In this document: positions 21,146-30,797 of the stretch, piece after piece
Position numbering within the stretch: the first letter of the stretch is position 1
How the letters are laid out: every line of letters begins with the position of its first letter
From: an uncultured Dorea sp.
Lineage (GTDB): Bacteria; Bacillota; Clostridia; Lachnospirales; Lachnospiraceae
Assembly (NCBI GenBank): GCA_910584265.1
Contig: CAJTZE010000005.1
Span: 1 to 64,000 of the forward strand
Direction: 5' to 3'
DNA length: 64,000 nt
Position numbers and translations under genes: made by a program
The notes under the pieces: model-generated
The model's input: the letters and a program-made list of their open reading frames with translations, nothing else
The model's database searches: none
What the model was told of the DNA's origin: nothing

Positions 21146-21281
21146 GTTCAAAACTCCTTTCTATATTGGAAGCCGTGCCGCATCCCGGCATTTAACCTCA
21201 TGCAGCGCAGGCTTTCATTACTCCTTCTGCTTCTATGCCTGTAGTCTAATAGAAAATTGTGTTGAAACTGTGATAAAACCG

Positions 21282-22379
21282 TCAAAAAATCTTGAAAACC
21301 AATTCCAGCGCCGCCCGGATCACCTGATCCATGTCATAATACTTATATGCACCCAGACGGCCTCCAAAAATCACATTTTCTTCAGCTGCCGCAAGTTCCT
21401 GATATTCCGCATATAGTTCACCGTTTTTCTGGTCATTGACCGGATAGTACGGCTCATCTCCAGCCTTCCACTCAGATGAATACTCTCTGGAAATAACCGT
21501 CTTCTCCTGCTTTCCAAACTCAAAATGCTTATGCTCAATAATCCGGGTATAGGGAATTTCTCTGTCTGTGTAATTGACCACTGCATTCCCCTGATAATTG
21601 CCGCATTCCAGCACCTCCGTCTCAAATCTGACGCTCCGGTACTCTAGTGCACCCAGACGGCAGCCGTAATACTCATCAATCATTCCGGTATAAATTATCA
21701 TCTCTGCAAGGGCTTCATACTCCGCCCTTTCTTTCAGGAAATCCACGCCCGTCCGGACTTCGATTCCCTCCAGAAGCTTCTCGATAACAGCCGTATAACC
21801 GCCTATAGGGATTCCCTGGTACCGGTCATTAAAATAATTGTTATCATAGGTAAACCTAAGCGGCAGCCTGCGGATGATAAATGCCGGAAGCTCCTTACAC
21901 TCTCTCCCCCACTGCTTCTCCGTATAACCCTTGATCAGCTTCTCATAAACATCCCGTCCCGCCAGGGACAGCGCCTGCTCCTCTAAATTCGCCGGCTCCT
22001 TGATGCCAAGGTCTGCAATCTGCCTCCGAATGATATCCTCCGCCTCCTTAGGGGTACGGATATTCCACATCCTGCTGAAGGTATTCATATTAAAGGGCAG
22101 ATTATACAGCTCATCCTTGTATACCGCGATGGGGGAATTGATGTAATGATTAAACTCGGCAAACTGATTGATATAGTCCCATACCTCTTTATCGGAGGTA
22201 TGGAAAATATGTGCCCCATACTTGTGTACCTGGATTCCCTCTATCTCTTCCGTATACACATTACCGCCGACGTGGGACCGCCTGTCGATCACAAGGCATT
22301 TCTTTCCCCGGCTGGCCGCCTCATGGGCAAACACCGCACCAAACAGTCCGGCGCCCACAACTAAATAGTCATATTTCAT
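21282..22379 (-). CDS. glf: UDP-galactopyranose mutase
   Basis: A 365-residue flavoenzyme that turns UDP-galactopyranose into UDP-galactofuranose, the donor for galactofuranose in surface glycans. The FAD-binding start is YDYLVVGAGLFGAVFAHEAA. Other landmarks are HVGGNVYTEEIEGI, KYGAHIFHTSD, YEKLIKGYTEKQWG and the C-terminal GGRLGAYKYYDMDQVI. The ATG at 22379 follows GGAGATAACGG; a frame from 22406 would overlap the end of glmS. Its presence next to the surface polysaccharide locus suggests that one polymer contains Galf. Confidence 0.95.
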   Translation of the reverse strand: MKYDYLVVGAGLFGAVFAHEAASRGKKCLVIDRRSHVGGNVYTEEIEGIQVHKYGAHIFHTSDKEVWDYINQFAEFNHYINSPIAVYKDELYNLPFNMNTFSRMWNIRTPKEAEDIIRRQIADLGIKEPANLEEQALSLAGRDVYEKLIKGYTEKQWGRECKELPAFIIRRLPLRFTYDNNYFNDRYQGIPIGGYTAVIEKLLEGIEVRTGVDFLKERAEYEALAEMIIYTGMIDEYYGCRLGALEYRSVRFETEVLECGNYQGNAVVNYTDREIPYTRIIEHKHFEFGKQEKTVISREYSSEWKAGDEPYYPVNDQKNGELYAEYQELAAAEENVIFGGRLGAYKYYDMDQVIRAALELVFKIF

Positions 22380-22398
22380 TCCGTTATCTCCATTCTTC

Positions 22399-24225
22399 CT
22401 ACTCAACCGTAACGGACTTTGCCAGATTCCGCGGCTTATCTACGTCACAGCCCCTGCCCACAGCCACATAATAGCCAAATAACTGCAACGGGATGATCGC
22501 AAGCGAATTGGTGAAATACTTATTCGTCTTTGGAATATATATTACATAATCTGCCGCCCGCTCCACCTCTGTATTATCCACATTGGTCACAGCCATGACA
22601 AAAGCGCCTCTGGTTTTTACCTCGACCATATTACTGATAATCTTCTTATACAAATCCTCCTGCGTCAGCACAGCCGTTACCAGCGTACCCTCCTCAACCA
22701 GCGAAATCGTTCCGTGCTTTAACTCGCCTGCCGCATAAGCCTCGGAATGCACATAGGAAATCTCCTTCATCTTAAGCGAGGCTTCCAGCGAAATCGCATG
22801 GTCGATTCCCCTTCCAATAAAGAAAATGTCTCTTGCCCCCAGATAGCGGTTGGCAAATCTCTGGATTCTGTTCTTATTATTCAGAAGCATTTCCGCCTGC
22901 GCCGGCAGCTTCTTTAGATCCTCAATCATTTCTGCAAGACCGGCGTCATCCAGCATGCCTCTCACATGGGCAAATTTCATTGCCAGCAGATACTGGGCGA
23001 TCAACTGTGCAGTATAAGCCTTGGTGGTAGCTACGGCAATCTCCGGCCCTGCCCAGGTGTACATCACGTTATCCGCCTCTCGGGCAATAGAACTCCCCAC
23101 CACATTTACAATACCAAGTACCCTGCCTCCCTTCGCATGCGCCTCACGGAGCGCTGCAAGAGAATCTGCTGTCTCACCGGACTGGCTGATAATGATAAGC
23201 AGAGTCCCCTCATCAATGATTGGATTCCGGTAGCGGAATTCTGACGCAAGATCCACCTCAACCGGAATCCTCGCCAGACCCTCATAAACATACTTCGCTG
23301 TCATACCCACATGATAAGCAGAACCGCAGGCAACGATCATAATCTTCTTAATCTCCTTGATTTCCTCGCCGGTCATCCCCAGCTCTTCAATTACAATCTG
23401 CCCGTCCTTGATCCTCGGGGAAAATGTATCTAAAATCGCCTTTGGCTGCTCATACATTTCCTTCAGCATAAAATGCTCGTAGCCGCCCTTCTCAGCAGCA
23501 TTTACATCCCAGTCAATGTGAACCGCCTCTTTCTCGATCGGTTCCTCGTCAATATTGTAAAACTCCATATTTTCCCTTGTAAGCTTCACAATTTCTTCAT
23601 TCTGGATAAACACCACGTCTCTGGTATACTTCAAAACTGCCGGCACGTCGGATGCTATAATGCTGCCATCCTTCGTATGGCCCACGATCAGCGGACTATC
23701 CTTGCGGACAGCATATAATTCCTCTGGATGATCAGAAAAGATAAGACCGAGAGCATAGGAACCCTCCATGCGGTGCATCACCTTTGTGATCGCCTCAAGG
23801 GGATCCCCCTTATAATAATAGTCCAACAGATGGGCAATAACCTCTGTATCCGTTTCCGATGCAAATTCATATCCCTTCTCCACAAGACGTTTTTTCAGCT
23901 TCAGATAATTCTCAATGATGCCGTTGTGGACCACTACAATGCTCGCATCCTTGTTAAAATGCGGATGGGCATTCATATCGGAAGGCGCTCCGTGGGTTGC
24001 CCACCGGGTATGACCGATCCCCATGTTTCCAGGCATCAATTCGCCGTCATGCGTCAGCTCACTCAATACCTTCAGCCTTCCCGCCGCCTTCTTCATCCGC
24101 ACCTCGCTGCCGTCATAGACTGCAATTCCAGCTGAATCATACCCCCTGTACTCCAGCTTTGCAAGCCCATCCAGCAGAATCGGCGCTGCCTGGCTCTCTC
24201 CTACATAACCTACGATCCCACACAT
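22399..24225 (-). CDS. glmS: Glutamine-fructose-6-phosphate aminotransferase
   Basis: A 608-residue enzyme making glucosamine-6-phosphate from fructose-6-phosphate and glutamine, the first step to UDP-GlcNAc. MCGIVGYVG gives the catalytic Cys2 of the glutaminase domain; RWATHGAP and HNGIIENY are also present. Two SIS sugar-isomerase domains follow (GSAYHVGMTAKY, SQSGETADSLAALR, EASLKMKEISYVHSEAYAAGELKHG), and the C-terminus is LAKSVTVE. AAAGGAGCAGC is the SD. The 66-base gap upstream is too short for a glmS ribozyme and is filled by a terminator. Confidence 0.97.
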   Translation of the reverse strand: MCGIVGYVGESQAAPILLDGLAKLEYRGYDSAGIAVYDGSEVRMKKAAGRLKVLSELTHDGELMPGNMGIGHTRWATHGAPSDMNAHPHFNKDASIVVVHNGIIENYLKLKKRLVEKGYEFASETDTEVIAHLLDYYYKGDPLEAITKVMHRMEGSYALGLIFSDHPEELYAVRKDSPLIVGHTKDGSIIASDVPAVLKYTRDVVFIQNEEIVKLTRENMEFYNIDEEPIEKEAVHIDWDVNAAEKGGYEHFMLKEMYEQPKAILDTFSPRIKDGQIVIEELGMTGEEIKEIKKIMIVACGSAYHVGMTAKYVYEGLARIPVEVDLASEFRYRNPIIDEGTLLIIISQSGETADSLAALREAHAKGGRVLGIVNVVGSSIAREADNVMYTWAGPEIAVATTKAYTAQLIAQYLLAMKFAHVRGMLDDAGLAEMIEDLKKLPAQAEMLLNNKNRIQRFANRYLGARDIFFIGRGIDHAISLEASLKMKEISYVHSEAYAAGELKHGTISLVEEGTLVTAVLTQEDLYKKIISNMVEVKTRGAFVMAVTNVDNTEVERAADYVIYIPKTNKYFTNSLAIIPLQLFGYYVAVGRGCDVDKPRNLAKSVTVE

Positions 24226-24259
24226 AATGCTGCTCCTTTCATACTCCTGTTATAAAATG

Positions 24260-24285
24260 GGGAGGACACGCGTTTGCATCCTCCC
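24260..24285 (-). terminator. Terminator after the cohesin-domain gene
   Basis: GGGAGGA and TCCTCCC pair over a 12-base loop, followed on the minus strand by CATTTTAT. The T-run is short, so some read-through into glmS is likely. Confidence 0.5.
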
Positions 24286-24291
24286 TTGGTA

Positions 24292-25818
24292 TCAATCCAG
24301 ATCAATCAGATCCATCTTAAATGTATCATCATCTTCCGCATGACCTACTCTTGTCCGTGGTGGCTCCTCCGGTCCTACTGATGCCATATTCGGGCGCTTT
24401 GCCTGCTTCTTGACACGGACGCGGGCATTCAGCATTGCATCCAGATCCTCAATCTCGCTGTCATCCTCATAGTCAGATGCATTATACTCTTTGAAATCGT
24501 CCTCGTCTAACTCTCCGTCCTCGTAGCCGTCTTCCTCGTCATACTCTTCTTCGTCATATAAATCATCTTCATCTTCAAAGTCGTAGAAATCATCTTCTGA
24601 TTTTTTCTTTTTATTCTTCTTAGACTCCTTCTCACCCTTCTTCTTTGACTTTTTATCGGGAACAGCCGTTTCCTCCGGCTCGTCATCCAAATCGACCCCA
24701 TACTCGTCATAGAGATCATCCAGCTCCAGATTACGGTGGCGGAGCTTGATCGCAAGGATGATCATCACAAGCAGCATAACCAGAAAGATTCCCCACACAG
24801 CCAAGATAACCTTATCCAGATTATTACGCAGCTTATTCAGCAGCCCTGCCTTTTTATCATCCTCATCATCCGACTTGTCTGCTGATTCCAGTGTATAACG
24901 CTGATATGTCCCATCCATGGTATCATACTGATACCAGCCCTTTTCTCCATCGCTGTTCAGGGCATATACAACATAATATGCACTGGCTTCCACATTCTGC
25001 CATGCCGGAAATTCCTTTCCATTAACTGCCATGGTAGTCTTCTGCAGATATTCTGGAAGATCTCCGCTTTTATCTTCGCTTAACAATACAATATAACGGC
25101 TCTCGGATATACTGATCTGCTCAAATTTTGAAAACTGCTCTGTATCAGGATCATACAAATAGAAGTCCTCTTCCCCCTCTGGATTCGCAAGATAAACTGC
25201 ATACATGCTTCCTGCTTCCTGTCTGGTCGCCACATATATCTGGCCGCCATATGTCATATCCGCTCTCACAAATCCCTCCGGGATCAAAATATCCGGAATA
25301 TCCACAGACACTGTGTAAGTCTGTCCATCAATCACAATTTCACCACTGCCACCGGTTGTCTGGGGAGCCACAGTGATCAGAGACGGATCCCCCGGGCCGA
25401 TTGTTACAGTAGAATTCCCCTGCGTAACCGATACATCTCCCCCGCCAGAAGCAGACGCTGTCACAGAAGCAATCGTTATCTGAGTAGAACCCTCCGCCAG
25501 CGCCTGAAACTGCAGGGTCCAATTCACCTCGCTATTTCCGCCGCCGTCATCGGTCAATTGAATCTGTCCGCCTGATTCCACAGCTCCGTTTCCGCCTACA
25601 AATCTCAGATACTGGCTATCATAAGACAATGTGGCATTTACAGAGCCAAGAGCCTCATCTGCACTCAGCCTTGCTGTAACATCCACTGTTGCTCCTACCG
25701 TAGTAGAAGGATCTGAAAATCTAAGTTCTCCGCTTGCCGCACACGATACGATTCCGCACATCAAAAATGTCATGCACATACAAGTGACGAATACAGCTAT
25801 CTTCTTCAGTCTCTTCAT
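24292..25818 (-). CDS. Cohesin-domain membrane-anchored surface protein
   Basis: A 508-residue protein with a signal peptide, then a cohesin-like domain at about 30-145 (SDPSTTVGATVDVTARLSA, GSVNATLSYDSQYLRFVGG). A middle domain carries YDPDTEQFSKFEQISISES, with a membrane helix at about 340-360. The cytosolic tail has a Lys-rich then very Asp/Glu-rich stretch. Cohesins of this kind bind dockerins or other surface partners; no dockerin is visible in the window. It is followed by glmS and preceded by an LCP ligase gene on the same strand, so a wall or surface assembly role is likely. Confidence 0.8.
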   Translation of the reverse strand: MKRLKKIAVFVTCMCMTFLMCGIVSCAASGELRFSDPSTTVGATVDVTARLSADEALGSVNATLSYDSQYLRFVGGNGAVESGGQIQLTDDGGGNSEVNWTLQFQALAEGSTQITIASVTASASGGGDVSVTQGNSTVTIGPGDPSLITVAPQTTGGSGEIVIDGQTYTVSVDIPDILIPEGFVRADMTYGGQIYVATRQEAGSMYAVYLANPEGEEDFYLYDPDTEQFSKFEQISISESRYIVLLSEDKSGDLPEYLQKTTMAVNGKEFPAWQNVEASAYYVVYALNSDGEKGWYQYDTMDGTYQRYTLESADKSDDEDDKKAGLLNKLRNNLDKVILAVWGIFLVMLLVMIILAIKLRHRNLELDDLYDEYGVDLDDEPEETAVPDKKSKKKGEKESKKNKKKKSEDDFYDFEDEDDLYDEEEYDEEDGYEDGELDEDDFKEYNASDYEDDSEIEDLDAMLNARVRVKKQAKRPNMASVGPEEPPRTRVGHAEDDDTFKMDLIDLD

Positions 25819-25844
25819 TTCTCTATCCTTTCCTGCATATCATC

Positions 25845-27122
25845 TTATTCTACACCTTCATCTGGATAACTCTCTCCATCCCCTCCGGCATCACCTTCAA
25901 TGCCGCCACCGGAACCATCTTCAGTATCATCACCACCGCCGTCATCATCATTACCATAACTGCCGCTATCATCATCATAATCATAATCATCATCTCCCAA
26001 ATCATAGTCCTGACGGTAATATACATCATCATCGTCTGAAACAGTTCCTGTCGACCTATCTGCCGCTTTTGCCGCAATACCGCCCTCTATCTGGCTGATT
26101 TTAGACGAAACCTGATATCCATCATTTCCGAACAAAAACCGATGCACATCCGCAACATTTGAGCTTAAAGTTGAAGGAATCACCACACTTCCCACAACAT
26201 TTAGCATATCTGTAGTATTGTTCTCTGGAAATCCCATAGATTCACCAATTGTATACTTCTGGAAATCCTTGGCATAACCAATCATCTCAGCTAATGTAAA
26301 ATTCGTAGATACCTGCGGAAATACACTGTCGATAATCTTGTTCACGGTACTCAGGCTCATTGTCTGTGCTTTTTCCGCAATCATCATCAATATCGTTCTT
26401 TGTCTTGCCGCACGTACAAAATCCCCGCCCTCCGTATATCTTATTCTTGAATAGGACACCGCCTGTACCCCGTTCAAATGATATGTCTGATAAGTTCCCG
26501 GATTGGTCGGTTCTATTTTTTCATATCCTTTTCCTGTTACCTTAGACGTTTCCACGCAATAATTATTCATATGAACTACTTCTTCATATGTCATAGAAAC
26601 ATCCAGTCCTCCCAATGCATCAATTACATCTACCAGCGCGTTGAAATTAACTGCCACATACTTTTCTATATTCATATCCATATTACGGTTGATCAAAGAA
26701 ATTGCTCCCTCTGGCCCGCCAAAAGAATATGCAGAATTAGCCTTATTGTAGCTTCCGTCATCAAGCTGTAGCAAAGTATCCCTGTAAATAGAGACCATTC
26801 TGACCTCTTTTGTCTCTTTATTCAAACTGGCGATCATCATCGTGTCGCTTCGGTTGCCCTTCCCCAGATCATCCTGTCTTGAATCTAGTCCGAACAAAGC
26901 CACATTCACATACCCTGTTTCTATCTCTTCTTCCGTTTCTGCAATATTTAGCTTATCTGTATCAAGTTCTGTTGTCTCAATCTTTGTCATTTTACTGGCC
27001 ACTAAGACCACACCTGTAGATGCAACAACCGCCACAGTCCCTCCCAAAATAACACCCAGTTTTTTCCAAATAGACCATGTACCAAAACCATGCTTCTTTT
27101 TTCTGCTTGATCTCTTTGCCAT
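25845..27122 (-). CDS. LytR-CpsA-Psr (LCP) family glycopolymer ligase
   Basis: A 425-residue protein: a basic N-terminus, a membrane helix at about 25-45 and the extracellular LCP domain. The domain has VNVALFGLDSRQDD, RSDTMMIASLN, VSIYRDTLLQL, NFNALVDVIDALGG, AVSYSRIRYTEGGDF and RQRTILM. LCP enzymes move undecaprenyl-linked polymers onto peptidoglycan. The C-terminus is an unusual tail of nearly only Asp, Gly, Tyr and Glu, about 60 residues long. The paralogue at 28156-29259 lacks this tail. Own promoter at 27178-27206. Confidence 0.93.
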   Translation of the reverse strand: MAKRSSRKKKHGFGTWSIWKKLGVILGGTVAVVASTGVVLVASKMTKIETTELDTDKLNIAETEEEIETGYVNVALFGLDSRQDDLGKGNRSDTMMIASLNKETKEVRMVSIYRDTLLQLDDGSYNKANSAYSFGGPEGAISLINRNMDMNIEKYVAVNFNALVDVIDALGGLDVSMTYEEVVHMNNYCVETSKVTGKGYEKIEPTNPGTYQTYHLNGVQAVSYSRIRYTEGGDFVRAARQRTILMMIAEKAQTMSLSTVNKIIDSVFPQVSTNFTLAEMIGYAKDFQKYTIGESMGFPENNTTDMLNVVGSVVIPSTLSSNVADVHRFLFGNDGYQVSSKISQIEGGIAAKAADRSTGTVSDDDDVYYRQDYDLGDDDYDYDDDSGSYGNDDDGGGDDTEDGSGGGIEGDAGGDGESYPDEGVE

Positions 27123-27177
27123 CGTAACGTCCTTTCTTTTGTAACATTTCGTTCACAACTATAGCAATTCGACTTAC

Positions 27178-27206
27178 ATATTACCTTATTTCCTATGAAA
27201 TTTCAA
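27178..27206 (-). promoter_or_regulatory. Promoter of the LCP gene 25845-27122
   Basis: On the minus strand, TTGAAA (27201-27206), 17 bases and TAATAT (27178-27183). It lies 56 bases before the ATG in a 114-base gap. Confidence 0.6.
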
Positions 27207-27236
27207 CTTTTTTCACTTACTTTTTATTATCAGCAT

Positions 27237-28166
27237 CTAGCCTTTTTCCCAATATCTTGGACTCATTGTACATTTCTTTACTATCTTCCGCGGCAGGGCC
27301 CGGTAATGCTTTCCCGCCAAATAGCCTGAATACTTCGCTGCACTTGACATGATCAGTGTAATGATCATCATAGGATTCCCACTTCTTATCAGGTACATCA
27401 TTGTATTTTTAGTCATCCGGATTCCCTCTGATTCAGACCTTATTCCTTCAAAAATCTCCGGATGCTGCGCCTGCGAAACTGCCAGATCAAAATTACGCTG
27501 AAACTGCTGCCTATTCGTATAATTATGGGAATGAATCACTCTGGCTCCTGCGGCATAGACTATTTTATACCCGTTCTGTATACATTTTGCGGCATAAAGC
27601 ATATCTTCATTAAATATGGTTCTTTTTTCAAATCCTCCCAGCTTGTGATACAAATCCTTTCGATACAGCGCACAAACGTTGGAACAGAAATATGTTTTTA
27701 TTCCCATGGAATCCAAACTATCCTTTGATTTGATCATACTGTTTTTCGGATAATTAAAGCTTCTGATATAGGATTCAAGCAAGCTGCAGTCCTTCCGGGG
27801 AAGCTGTCTCGCATAAGCCGCAGCCGCATCTGCGCCCTTCAGTTCATTTAGAAGCTTCTCGGTCAAGCCGCGGTCAGCAGGCAGTGCATCCTGAGTCATG
27901 CAGAGTACAAATTCCGCATCAGAATTACAAATCCCCTTATCTCTGGTACCGCCATGATCAAATTCATCTGTTTCTATCTCTTCTATGATAATATTATCAT
28001 ACCCCTTAAGAAATTCCGAATTCATCAAATCATTTCCATCTTTTGTATGCATCAGAATAATATTTCTTATTTTTAATTTCTGCAATTCCAGTCTTCGAAT
28101 TAATTCTTTAAATTCCTCTCCCGGTTTATACACTGGAATAATTACATCAACTATGCTATTCTCCAT
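27237..28166 (-). CDS. Family 2 glycosyltransferase, rhamnosyltransferase-like
   Basis: A 309-residue GT2 enzyme with VDVIIPVYKPGEEFKELI, the RfbF/RgpB-type ETDEFDHGGTRDKG motif, VLCMTQDALPAD, NVCALYRKDLY and NEDMLYAAK. The HGGTR pattern is typical of rhamnosyltransferases that extend rhamnan chains on the cytosolic side. The second ATG (28166) is chosen since GGAG lies eight bases upstream. The start overlaps the end of the second LCP gene. Confidence 0.88.
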   Translation of the reverse strand: MENSIVDVIIPVYKPGEEFKELIRRLELQKLKIRNIILMHTKDGNDLMNSEFLKGYDNIIIEEIETDEFDHGGTRDKGICNSDAEFVLCMTQDALPADRGLTEKLLNELKGADAAAAYARQLPRKDCSLLESYIRSFNYPKNSMIKSKDSLDSMGIKTYFCSNVCALYRKDLYHKLGGFEKRTIFNEDMLYAAKCIQNGYKIVYAAGARVIHSHNYTNRQQFQRNFDLAVSQAQHPEIFEGIRSESEGIRMTKNTMMYLIRSGNPMMIITLIMSSAAKYSGYLAGKHYRALPRKIVKKCTMSPRYWEKG

Positions 28167-29259
28167 CCTGCTCATCTCCCGTCTCCGGATATATGCCGGT
28201 CAGATAACTAATATCACCGCTGATCCCTACTAATGTGTCTGTGGCTTCATATTCCTTATCCGGAAACAAAAATTCATGTGCACGTCTTGCGTTCTGCTCC
28301 AGCCCGACCGGAACCACATAAGAACCGCTATAACCCGGGATTTCCTCCGGCAGGGCTGTTTCCGAAGGAAACCCCTGCGTCTCGCCAATGGAATACTTTA
28401 ACAGGCCTGCACTTAATTTCACAATTTCAGATGACGTAAAATTGGTGGAAATCTCCGGAAATACTGTATCAATAATTTTATTGATCGTACTTAGCTTTGC
28501 ATCCTTCGCCTTTTCAACAATTTTTTCAATCACCAGCCGCTGTCTCGACGTACGCTGGAAGTCCCCGCCCTCCGTATAGCGGATCCGGCTGTATGAAACT
28601 GCCTGTACGCCGTTCAAGTGATATGTCCCGGCCTCTTCCGGTTCAATCCGTTCATATGACTTCTCCGTAATCTCAGATGTTTCTACACAATAGTTATTCA
28701 TATGAACTACTTCTTCATATGTCATATCAATATCTATTCCACCCAAAAGATCCACAACATCTGCAAGTGCAAGAAAATTCACACTGACATAATTCTCAAT
28801 ATCAAGATCCAGATTCCGATTCAGCATATTGATTGCCGCTTCCGGACCTCCGACTGCATATGCCGAATTTGCCTTATCATATGTCTCTTCTCCGGTTTTC
28901 AGGAACGTATCCCTATACACGGACAGAAGCTTTACTTCTTTCGTTTCATTATTCACACTGGCAACAATAATACAATCACTTCGTACACCCTCTTCTTCAC
29001 CTGCACGGTTATCTGTGCCAAAAAGAGCCACATTCATATATCCGTCCTGAATAAAGCCATTATCCAGCAGCCCATCCAGCGACGTAGTATTCAGTTTGTC
29101 CAATTTAAACATGCCAAAAGCAACAACGCCCAGCACACACAGCAGAAATAGCTCTGTGACCAGCACAAGAAATCTTCTTCTCCGCCTTTTTTTCCGTCTC
29201 TTCCTGCGGATTTCTTGTTTCCTTCTTGATAATCTCCTTCCGTCATTTCTCTGCCTCAT
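28156..29259 (-). CDS. Second LCP family glycopolymer ligase
   Basis: A 367-residue LCP protein: a very Arg/Lys-rich N-terminus, a membrane helix at about 30-50 and an LCP domain with MNVALFGTDNRAGEE, RSDCIIVASVNNETKEV, SVYRDTFLKT, AVSYSRIRYTEGGDF and RQRLVIEKI. It is a clear paralogue of the product of 25845-27122 (shared YEEVVHMNNYCVETS segment) but has a plain C-terminus. Together they probably attach the rhamnose-rich polymer, or two polymers, to the wall. Confidence 0.93.
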   Translation of the reverse strand: MRQRNDGRRLSRRKQEIRRKRRKKRRRRRFLVLVTELFLLCVLGVVAFGMFKLDKLNTTSLDGLLDNGFIQDGYMNVALFGTDNRAGEEEGVRSDCIIVASVNNETKEVKLLSVYRDTFLKTGEETYDKANSAYAVGGPEAAINMLNRNLDLDIENYVSVNFLALADVVDLLGGIDIDMTYEEVVHMNNYCVETSEITEKSYERIEPEEAGTYHLNGVQAVSYSRIRYTEGGDFQRTSRQRLVIEKIVEKAKDAKLSTINKIIDTVFPEISTNFTSSEIVKLSAGLLKYSIGETQGFPSETALPEEIPGYSGSYVVPVGLEQNARRAHEFLFPDKEYEATDTLVGISGDISYLTGIYPETGDEQDGE

Positions 29260-29275
29260 AATCTATCTCCTATAA

Positions 29276-30679
29276 TTAATAAGCATTTTTATTGACGAAG
29301 CCTTTAAAAAAAGTCATAATGAGTATTTTAAAGTCAAGTCCCATTGTCCAGTTTTCAATATAATATAGATCACATTCTATCCGTTTTCTAATAGAAGTAT
29401 CCCCTCGGTATCCATTTACCTGAGCCCATCCAGTAAGACCCGGCCTTACCTGATGCTTAATCATATATCTTGGAACCTCCTCCTTAAACTTTTCAACAAA
29501 TTGTGTCCTCTCAGGTCTTGGTCCCACCAGACTCATATCTCCCTTAAATACATTGATCAGCTGCGGAAGCTCATCAATGCTTGTCTTACGTATAAACCTC
29601 CCGACCCCAGTCACTCTCGGATCATCTTTGACTGTCCAGCCTTTTTTCTCCGTTTCCTTATCCTGAACTACCATGGAGCGGAATTTATACATCTCAAAGG
29701 GCCTGTTCTGAAGCCCCACTCTTTCCTGTTTAAAGATCAGCGGACCGGGTGAAGTCATTTTAATTGCAATTACAGTCCCCAGCATAACTGGCGAAAACAA
29801 AATAAGCGCCACTACCGCCCCAAAGAGATCCACTACTCTCTTCGCCAGTTTATTGAGCGGGTCACTCAACGGCACTCTGCGGATATTAATTACCGGAAGT
29901 CCCAAAATATCCTCCGTATAAGGCTTTGTCGGAATCACATTATTATAATCCGGAATAAATTTGGTATGCACCCCCGACTTCTCACACATATTTACAATAC
30001 GTTCCAGTTTATGGTATTCTGCCAGCCCCAGCGTAATTACAATCTCATCCAGCCTGTTCTGCGGCAGTACGATCATCAGGTTGTCTATCCTGCCCAAAAC
30101 CTTGACTCCCCGGTATTCTGTACCTCTTGGAGCATTATCTGCAAGAATCCCCCGGACTGTATATCCCCATTCCGGATTCTGGAATATACGGTCAATATAC
30201 TGTTCCGCCGCCCTGCTGTATCCAATCAACAGTATATGCTTCTGATTTAATCCCTGGCTTCGGATTCTGCGGAGGAACATACGTATTGTATTACGTATAA
30301 ACACCTCAAGAAAAATATTGATACAGAGGAATATAAAAAGCATTCTTCTGGAAAAATCTGTCTGATGTCTCAAATACAGAATCAAAATAAAAGCCATAAA
30401 ACCGATAACATTCGCCTGGATCACATGCCAGGCCTCCAGTCTCCGCCCCTGTACCCGCTTCGGTGTATACAATTGGAATAAATAGTATAAGGCAATGTAT
30501 CCCGGCACAATAAAAACAAGGGCTGACATATATACCCTCAATGATAGATACCAGGCATCAATTGGAAAAATCCCGGATTTAAACCGCAAAAACCAGGATA
30601 AGATATAGGATATTACAGTAACCCCTGCATCCAGAAACACATGTATTCTATTCAATATATTTTGATTATTTTTAATCAA
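29276..30679 (-). CDS. Polyprenyl-phosphate sugar-1-phosphate transferase (WcaJ/RfbP-like)
   Basis: A 467-residue membrane enzyme starting surface-polymer synthesis by placing a sugar-1-phosphate on undecaprenyl phosphate. It has four to five N-terminal helices, a CoA-binding-like middle domain (LLIGYSRAAEQYIDRI) and a C-terminal transferase domain with a hydrophobic entry helix. Motifs include YKFRSMVV, TSIDELPQLINVFKGDMSLVGPRP and RPGLTGWAQVNGYRG. The start is a TTG after GACGGTGATTC. Own promoter at 30715-30743. Confidence 0.92.
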   Translation of the reverse strand: MIKNNQNILNRIHVFLDAGVTVISYILSWFLRFKSGIFPIDAWYLSLRVYMSALVFIVPGYIALYYLFQLYTPKRVQGRRLEAWHVIQANVIGFMAFILILYLRHQTDFSRRMLFIFLCINIFLEVFIRNTIRMFLRRIRSQGLNQKHILLIGYSRAAEQYIDRIFQNPEWGYTVRGILADNAPRGTEYRGVKVLGRIDNLMIVLPQNRLDEIVITLGLAEYHKLERIVNMCEKSGVHTKFIPDYNNVIPTKPYTEDILGLPVINIRRVPLSDPLNKLAKRVVDLFGAVVALILFSPVMLGTVIAIKMTSPGPLIFKQERVGLQNRPFEMYKFRSMVVQDKETEKKGWTVKDDPRVTGVGRFIRKTSIDELPQLINVFKGDMSLVGPRPERTQFVEKFKEEVPRYMIKHQVRPGLTGWAQVNGYRGDTSIRKRIECDLYYIENWTMGLDFKILIMTFFKGFVNKNAY

Positions 30680-30714
30680 AGAATCACCGTCTTTTGTCTT
30701 ATTTGCATTATATT

Positions 30715-30743
30715 ATCATACTATATTTTTAATCATAGGGCAA
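30715..30743 (-). promoter_or_regulatory. Promoter of the initiating transferase gene
   Basis: Minus strand TTGCCC (30738-30743), 17 bases, TATGAT (30715-30720), 35 bases before the TTG start. Confidence 0.6.
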
Positions 30744-30797
30744 GATAAAGAGTCTTAACATCATCTTAAAAAAGCTGAGAAAAACAGGCCGCAATTT

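Noticed and set aside
24226..24291. glmS ribozyme upstream of glmS
   Set aside because: The gap is 66 bases and contains the upstream terminator; the catalytic core would need well over 100 bases and no core motif is seen.
25960..26040. Triplet-rich stretch as a microsatellite phase-variation switch
   Set aside because: The triplets are mixed and the frame is intact; changes would be multiples of three and would only alter tail length.
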